Assembly: GCA_026770575.1 (NCBI GenBank)
Contig: MU657387.1
Location: 26,601 to 38,205, forward strand
Direction of reading: 5' to 3'
Source: Pelagophyceae sp. CCMP2097
Taxonomy: Eukaryota > Sar > Pelagophyceae
Length of the DNA stretch: 11,605 bases
The notes below the pieces were generated by a model, which was not told the origin of the DNA, made no database searches, and was given only the letters and a program-made list of their open reading frames with translations. Positions 7,376 through 11,605 of the stretch are shown here, one piece after another; the stretch's first letter is position 1, and each line of letters starts with the position of its first letter. Position numbers and translations under genes: made by a program.

Positions 7376-7669
7376 CGGAGGCGGGGGCGACGCGGCGTCG
7401 AACGCGGCACGCGCTGCGACCGCGGCGTCAAATTTCTCTTGGTGGCGGAGGAGGGAGGCCGCGAGCTCGTCGCGCTGGGCCGCGAGGTCGCGGTTGCCGT
7501 CGCGGAGCTCGGCGGCGCGCTGCTGCAGGCGAATCTCGACGCGGGGGGCGACGTTGTCCTGCAACTGCTGCAAGATGTCGACGCCGAGCTGGGCCTCCAT
7601 CTCTTCTTGTGCCGCCGCAGGTAGAGGCGGATCGGGAGGGGTCGCGCGAGGCGCGGCGCGGGGCGGCAT
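7376..7669 (-). CDS. Coiled-coil protein fragment or first exon, family unknown
   Basis: The start is ATG at 7669. A Pro/Ala-rich leader (residues 1-20) is followed by about 75 residues rich in Glu, Gln, Arg, Ala and Leu with heptad-like spacing (for example EEMEAQLGVDILQQLQDNV and RAAELRDGNRDLAAQRDELA). It then ends in PPPP just where the 39-base repeat begins. The frame remains open far beyond this point (to 6635), but that sequence enters the dispersed repeat and loses coding character. I would therefore end the coding part here or at an unseen splice site. No known domain is visible. It resembles the plus-strand pseudogene only in being a charged coiled coil. It may be a captured gene piece, because direct repeats bound it. 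Confidence 0.4.
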
Positions 7670-7728
7670 GGAAGCCGAGAGTCGAAGCGCTTGTCGTGGA
7701 TGAGCGCGTAGCTAAGGGCCCATTAACC

Positions 7729-7767
7729 CGTAGTGCCCACAGTCAGAGTTAGAACTGTGTTATGTAT
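7729..7767. repeat. 39-bp direct repeat, copy 2
   Basis: It matches 7337-7375 at 38 of 39 bases. It lies 60 bases upstream of the minus-strand ATG at 7669. Confidence 0.8.
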
Positions 7768-7769
7768 TT

Positions 7770-7963
7770 GGGGGTTAGGGTTCACGGATTTGTGAGGGTT
7801 AGGATTCCTTCGGGGATGGAATCTTCCGGATGGAATCTTCCGCAAGGGTTAAGTTTCCCTCGGTGGGAATAGGAACGGCATGATGCCGCGATGCTTTGCT
7901 TCCATCTCGAGCGGGGTTTCTTATTGGAATTCTTCTATAGATTTATAGGAGCGTCTCGAAGAT
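7770..7963. other. Non-coding stretch with a 14-bp tandem pair
   Basis: The stretch begins with GGGTTAGGGTT and a further GGGTTAGG at about 7797, a faint telomere-like pattern that is too short to call an array. GGATGGAATCTTCC is repeated exactly in tandem at 7814-7827 and 7828-7841. There is no gene. Confidence 0.55.
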
Positions 7964-8084
7964 CGTAACTCGCCGGCGCGGGCGACTAAGGTGCGCACGT
8001 TATAAGCAGTTATGCTCGTTATGCTAAGTGCTACCATCCTGGCCTAAACGTGTGCACCTTAGTCGCCCGCGCTGACGAGCTACG
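7964..8084. repeat. Inverted repeat with 38-base arms
   Basis: The arms are 7964-8001 and 8047-8084. The core GCGCGGGCGACTAAGGTGC is followed by one mismatch and then CACGTT, and the outer ten bases carry a few more mismatches. The 45-base spacer contains GTTATGCT twice. It could form a long hairpin in DNA or RNA, or be a very small foldback insertion. No coding sequence overlaps it convincingly. Confidence 0.7.
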
Positions 8085-8380
8085 GTGCCAAAGGGTCGAA
8101 ATTGGAGGCGTATCTCACCCAGGAGGCGTGCCCCTTGAAAAACTTTCCTACCATCCCCGGGTGATGGCTGTGGACCCGCTCGACCGCACGAGCGACCTCC
8201 GATGTGCCATGGGTGGGGCGCGTGCTTTAGCCGGGTAGTTGAGGACTTTTCAGCCTTTTTGTCCAGAATCGCCAAAAACGAAATCCACTCTTGAAGCACC
8301 TGTGACGGGGGTAATGGGATCTTTCGTGTGCTATGGGTTATGGGTTTACATGTTACCGAAAGAATTCATTTTCTCTAAAG
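8085..8380. other. Stretch without a recognisable gene
   Basis: Short open frames exist on both strands, but none has a domain or coding composition. I see no RNA gene. Confidence 0.45.
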
Positions 8381-8475
8381 TTCACCGCAAATTTAATGGT
8401 ATCTCACCGCAAATTTTAATGTAACCTGCGCAAATTTTATGGAAATTAAATGGTACTTCACCCGCAAGTTCAGTA
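8381..8475. repeat. Degenerate 20-22-bp tandem repeats (CACCGCAAATTT)
   Basis: There are about four units: TTCACCGCAAATTTAATGG, CTCACCGCAAATTTTAATG, CCTGCGCAAATTTTATGG and TTCACCCGCAAGTTCAGTAG. The AT-rich units drift apart towards the right. The function is unknown. Confidence 0.6.
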
Positions 8476-8570
8476 GTTGGGCGATAAGGACGGAAGTGTA
8501 GAAGGGGTTCAATTTATTCAAATCTTCCCCCAATTCTTTTAGGATGATTAGGCCATTATTAAAATCCATC

Positions 8571-8576
8571 TTTATT
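8571..8576 (-). terminator. Possible poly(A) signal of the SGNH hydrolase gene
   Basis: AATAAA on the minus strand lies about 120 bases downstream of the stop codon. The position suits a polyadenylation signal. Many algae do not use this hexamer, so support is weak. Confidence 0.3.
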
Positions 8577-8637
8577 GAGGGTACATGGGTTTGCGTGCGT
8601 CGACGGCGCGGCGCCCTGCCCGGCGCGTGTTACCCCA

Positions 8638-8696
8638 GACTGTGTGTGTTGTTAGACTGTTAGACTGTGTGTGTTGTCAGACTGTGTGTGTTATGG
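8638..8696. repeat. AGACTGTGTGTGTTGT tandem repeat
   Basis: There are three near-identical units of 16-17 bases plus a short partial unit. They lie directly behind the stop codon of the minus-strand gene, so they would fall in its 3' untranslated region. The reverse strand reads ACACACAC-rich. The repeat looks like a variable minisatellite. Confidence 0.75.
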
Positions 8697-8697
8697 C

Positions 8698-10392
8698 TCA
8701 GATCTGCGTCCTGGCTTCGTCGCGGTTGCGTCTCGTGGTTCGCCCGGAGGGGTCTGCGAGGATGCCGTAGACGGCAAAGGCGTGCCCGCCCGTCGTCGTG
8801 TCGTTGCTGACGGCCATGGTGAGCGCGTGTCTGCCGCGCGAGACGCTTGTTGCGACGGCCTCGACTTTTAAAATGTGGTACGGAGCCCCCAAGTCGCCGC
8901 CGTCGATGCGTGCCGCGTGTGCGCCGTCGAGCATCACGTCGGCGACGCCGTAGCGTGGGACGCCGCCGCTGCGCATCGTCACGACAAAGACGTCGGACGA
9001 CTCGGCGTCGAGGGTAAAGTCGAACGTGGCGCGGCCCGCGGCCCGCGAGTGGTTTTCGCCGACGGCCCAGACGATTTTTTTCGCGTCGTCGTGCACGCGC
9101 TCGAGGCGCCAGCTTCCGCCGCGCGGCGCGAGCAGCGCCGGCGACAGCGCGGCGTCCGTCGTGAGGCAGAGCCGCTTCGCCGAGGCGCGCGGCGCAGCCG
9201 GCCGGGGCGCCGCCGCCGTTCTGGCGCCGGGTTGCCCGGCGAGCCGCTGGATAAGGCCGAGGACGGCGTAGGTGACGAGGGCGTGGCCGCGGACGTTAAG
9301 GTGGTGGAGGTCTTTGTCGAAGAGGTTTAGCCCGTCGACTTTCGTGGCGTTGCTAAACACGCGCAGCGTGACGAGCGGGACTTGCCGCAGCCGCATAAAG
9401 TCGCCCAGCTGCGCGCTGGCGGCCGCCCACGCCTCGGGGGGCTCGTGCTGCGAGAACGTGTCGACGTAGAGGATGAGCGCCGCGGGGTACAAATCGCGGA
9501 GCCCGTCGACGAGGTCGCTGAGCCGCTCCTGGCCATTGATGGAAAACTCGAGGATGATGAGTTTGGGGTCCGCGCCGGCGCGAAGCAACTGCGACGCGAA
9601 GCAGACGGACGGGATCGCCGACCTGAAGGCGGCGGTCACAAACGTCGAACGGATTTCTCTCGAGCCCATACAGCGGTGCGCCGCGGTCCGCGTTGTCCGA
9701 CGGGCATCGCCGGCGCCGTCTTTTCGCCCAGCGGCAGGGACGCCAAAGTTGAACGTGCGCATTCTTTCGTGGCCGATCGCCCGCAGCGCGGCGGCGAGGA
9801 GCTGGATGTAGGGGAGGAACTGCGACGCCCGCCGGCCCGTACCGTGGCCCACGGTGACGCTGCCGCCAAACGAGACGACGTCGATTTGTGCCGCGCCGCG
9901 CGGCCGCGCCAGCGCCTGCGCCGCGCGCGCGAATTCCGCGTCGCCCGTAAAGTTGGCGCCGGCCGCGTCGTCGAAGCGCTGCAGCGTCGAGCGCGGCAGA
10001 GCGAGCACGTCGCCTAGCGAGGCAGTGACGGCCAAGGCGGGGCCTGTAGACTGGATCGTCCTTTGCGGACGACGGCCCGGCGACCCCCCGCCTCCGCCGT
10101 CACGGTCCTCGTCGTTCTCCGGCCGCAGACGCGGCGGATCGCGGCGGATGTGTCGCAGGAACGACGGCAGCGCGTCGCTGTTTCGAGGCGCGGCCCAGCC
10201 GCCGACGAGGTACTTGCGCGCCACTTCCTCGGCGCCAGTGCTCGTGCGCCAGTCGCGCGGCCGCGGCATGGCGGCGCCCGACGGCTCTTCTCGAGGCCGC
10301 CGGCTGAAGAGTGTATACATACCTCCGTACCCGGCTCCCTGGCTCACCCCGCCCAGCGCGACCGCCGACGCCACTATACCCCAGAGCCGCAT
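8698..10392 (-). CDS. SGNH/GDSL-like hydrolase, secreted or membrane-anchored
   Basis: The 564-codon frame from the ATG at 10392 ends at TGA. Residues 1-23 are a hydrophobic leader (MRLWGIVASAVALGGVSQG), a signal peptide or anchor, followed by a Pro/Arg/Gly-rich low-complexity stretch to about 118. The SGNH domain starts near 169. The nucleophile block is VVSFGGSVTVGHG with Ser178; the glycine block is FNFGVPAAG (Gly217); the third block is LEFSINGQE with Asn286; the last block is DLHHLN with Asp361 and His364. Residues 425-545 look like a beta-rich C-terminal domain. Four NxS/T sites fit passage through the secretory system. Enzymes of this fold are esterases acting on carbohydrate esters or lipids; the substrate here cannot be told. 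Residues 223-257 interrupt the fold and are probably an unspliced 105-base intron, which would give a 529-residue protein. The frame stays open upstream to 10650, but the leader and the composition change favour 10392. Confidence 0.85.
   Translation of the reverse strand: MRLWGIVASAVALGGVSQGAGYGGMYTLFSRRPREEPSGAAMPRPRDWRTSTGAEEVARKYLVGGWAAPRNSDALPSFLRHIRRDPPRLRPENDEDRDGGGGGSPGRRPQRTIQSTGPALAVTASLGDVLALPRSTLQRFDDAAGANFTGDAEFARAAQALARPRGAAQIDVVSFGGSVTVGHGTGRRASQFLPYIQLLAAALRAIGHERMRTFNFGVPAAGRKDGAGDARRTTRTAAHRCMGSREIRSTFVTAAFRSAIPSVCFASQLLRAGADPKLIILEFSINGQERLSDLVDGLRDLYPAALILYVDTFSQHEPPEAWAAASAQLGDFMRLRQVPLVTLRVFSNATKVDGLNLFDKDLHHLNVRGHALVTYAVLGLIQRLAGQPGARTAAAPRPAAPRASAKRLCLTTDAALSPALLAPRGGSWRLERVHDDAKKIVWAVGENHSRAAGRATFDFTLDAESSDVFVVTMRSGGVPRYGVADVMLDGAHAARIDGGDLGAPYHILKVEAVATSVSRGRHALTMAVSNDTTTGGHAFAVYGILADPSGRTTRRNRDEARTQI
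9623..9727 (-). other. Probable in-frame GC-AG intron in the SGNH hydrolase gene
   Basis: The 105 bases (divisible by three, no stop) read as 35 Arg/Ala/Thr-rich residues between GVPAAG and AIPSVCF, where the family normally runs on without a gap. The acceptor reads GCCTTCAG followed by G. No GT gives the right phase, but GG followed by GCGAAA does. Splicing there joins Gly222 to Ser258 as GVPAAGSAIPSVCF. GC donors are not rare in some algae. A real insertion loop is the alternative. Confidence 0.5.
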
Positions 10393-10810
10393 CCCGCAAA
10401 GCCCACGCGAGTGTAGAAAACACGCGCCGGGGACCGGAGCCCACGCGAATGCGGAATACAACTGCCTGCAAAAGGGCTCGAGCCGCGGCCAAGAATCAAC
10501 GACAGGGGTGGATGGGTTTTCTCTTACTAGGTCTTGGGGATTAGATGACACTTTTGCCAAGATTGGCCAACTTTGGGTAAAACTTTGCCAAGAATCAAGG
10601 GGCTCACGAAAAAAAACACTCGAACAGCATGATGCAAAGTGGTTCTCCAAAATTTAGTTAGTTAGTGAGCCCTCAACGGCAATAAAACGGCAATAAAACG
10701 GGGTCCAAAACCCTTCAAATTAGCCACAACCCCTGCGTCGGCACAGGGTTCGTTTTTTTCTTCTTTTGGGGGGGGGAAGTATATTCACGTGTACGACGCG
10801 TGTACAGGAC
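10393..10810. other. Upstream region of the SGNH gene, no further gene
   Basis: The composition changes from GC-rich to mixed around 10500. GCCAAGAATCAA occurs at about 10488 and 10587. GGCAATAAAACG is tandemly repeated at about 10678-10701. A run of nine Gs lies near 10770. I see no recognised promoter element. The minus-strand gene would be transcribed from within this region. Confidence 0.45.
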
Positions 10811-10943
10811 GAGGGGGTAAGGGGGGGGCAGCTTACGCGACGCGTGTCGTGGACGAGCAGGGCGCGGACGAGCAGAGTCAAACAAGGAGCCACAGAGACC
10901 GAACGGTTTCCAAGGGCAAAGGACGCCGCGCTCCGAGTAAGCG
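10811..10943. repeat. Dispersed repeat, copy 2
   Basis: This is the second copy of 7120-7245. It differs by an extra G-run (about 10821-10828), a short length difference near 10861 and scattered substitutions. It has no 16-base flanking duplication like that of copy 1. The minus-strand reading ALTRSAASFALGNRS is kept. Confidence 0.6.
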
Positions 10944-11527
10944 CACCTAGGTGTAACGTGGAGATGACGAGCACGGTCCTACAGACGGGCGCGCCCTGCT
11001 TCCCCCGAGGACGGGCGCGCGGCGTCTCTCGAGCGTCTCTCAAGCTCCTTGTCTCCTCCCGAAAGTAAAATTTGTTCTGAGTGTGAATTCAAAAGATTTA
11101 AATCAATCCCTATATTCACAACCGCTGTTTGAGCCCAGAGGCGGAACCCCGAGGCGGAGCTGGTTGGGTAGAACGCCCAGCCGCACGACGACCGGGAGCC
11201 GGAAACAGGGGCCGTAAAAAACATAACAAGAAGGATAACGGTCCCGGGCTTTTCAGCTCTCCGCGACCAACAAACAACGCGTGTGCCTCTCGACTTGGGG
11301 CTCTCAATGTCTCTCAAACCGGGTCCCCCAGAGGCACAGAGTCGAATACAATGGCAGCATTGTTGAGGTCGAAGTCGATGGCAAAAGTTGCGTCAAGCCC
11401 AAACGTGTCCCAAGATCGTGCAAACCTCCCCTCAAAACCTGCCCTTAGATTGATACCCGGCAGCAGAGCAAGGCGTGGACGAAGCGGCAGACGTTTGCAC
11501 CTCTAAGTACACGCAACGAGCGCACTC
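10944..11527. other. Stretch without a supported gene
   Basis: It contains a GC-rich part with CGGGCGCGC twice (10980-11025), an AT-rich part (11065-11125) and a mixed part. The longest plus-strand frame with an ATG (11351-11506, 51 codons, Ser/Arg-rich) has no recognisable feature. Confidence 0.45.
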
Positions 11528-11551
11528 GCTTTGCACTCGAAAGTGCAAAGC
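11528..11551. repeat. Perfect 10-bp hairpin with CGAA loop
   Basis: GCTTTGCACT pairs fully with AGTGCAAAGC around a four-base loop, CGAA. The neighbourhood repeats CGCACTCG. It could be an RNA hairpin or a transcription-stop structure, but no adjacent gene is visible, and no U-run follows directly. Confidence 0.5.
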
Positions 11552-11605
11552 AAGGGAACGAAACGTCTCTCTGGAGGTGATGAAAGTCCAACCGAGTTGA
11601 CTAGC

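Noticed and set aside
7770..7805. Interstitial telomeric repeat.
   Set aside because: Only one TTAGGG plus partial units are present, not an array.
8875..10657. Long plus-strand open frames opposite the SGNH gene.
   Set aside because: They are antisense shadows caused by GC-rich codons; the minus frame carries the catalytic motifs.
11351..11506. A 51-codon plus-strand frame MAALLRSKSMAKVASSPNVS and onward.
   Set aside because: It has no domain, no clear signal and no neighbouring support; an open frame of this length is expected by chance.

Overview
The window looks like nuclear DNA of a GC-rich, intron-poor single-celled eukaryote, most likely an alga (a stramenopile such as a pelagophyte, or a haptophyte). 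This assignment is an inference. It rests on strongly GC-biased codons, a secreted or membrane-anchored SGNH hydrolase with an FGGSVT nucleophile block of a kind I associate with algal proteins, an apparent in-frame GC-AG intron, a non-LTR retrotransposon tail, and many TA-flanked inverted-repeat elements. There is no operon structure and no sign of a bacterial or organellar genome.

Layout. Bases 1-247 are the right part of an inverted-repeat transposable element (family 1). Bases 250-1478 hold no convincing gene, only an imperfect 64-base repeat pair. Bases 1479-3322 (+) are a decayed gene for a coiled-coil protein with three frame breaks and three in-frame stops. Its 3' end runs into a nearly continuous block of mobile elements, 3325-6490. 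This block contains a 595-bp TA-flanked MITE, a 344-bp family 1 element carrying a Pol III B-box-like site, and a 2.2-kb foldback element of family 1. One arm of the foldback contains a 5'-truncated LINE fragment with a target-site duplication, and its centre contains a third kind of TA-flanked MITE. Removing the three TA insertions in silico joins the broken gene to a short tail that stops at 6537.

Bases 6598-6765 (+) encode a possible small secreted protein that ends in a potato-inhibitor-I-like WPE..G motif and is probably truncated. Bases 7111-7259 are a short dispersed repeat, with a second copy at 10811-10943. Bases 7376-7669 (-) encode a coiled-coil-like fragment bounded by 39-base direct repeats. 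Bases 7770-8697 contain small tandem and inverted repeats. The one clearly intact gene is the SGNH hydrolase-like protein on the minus strand, 10392 to 8698. The rest, to 11605, has no gene I can support, apart from a perfect hairpin near the end.

The genes do not form a functional pathway. The main story is genome dynamics: a family of elements with GACAGNTTCACTTTTTT ends always next to TA, nested insertions that can be ordered in time because empty-site copies are present in the same window, and an old gene broken by point decay and transposition.
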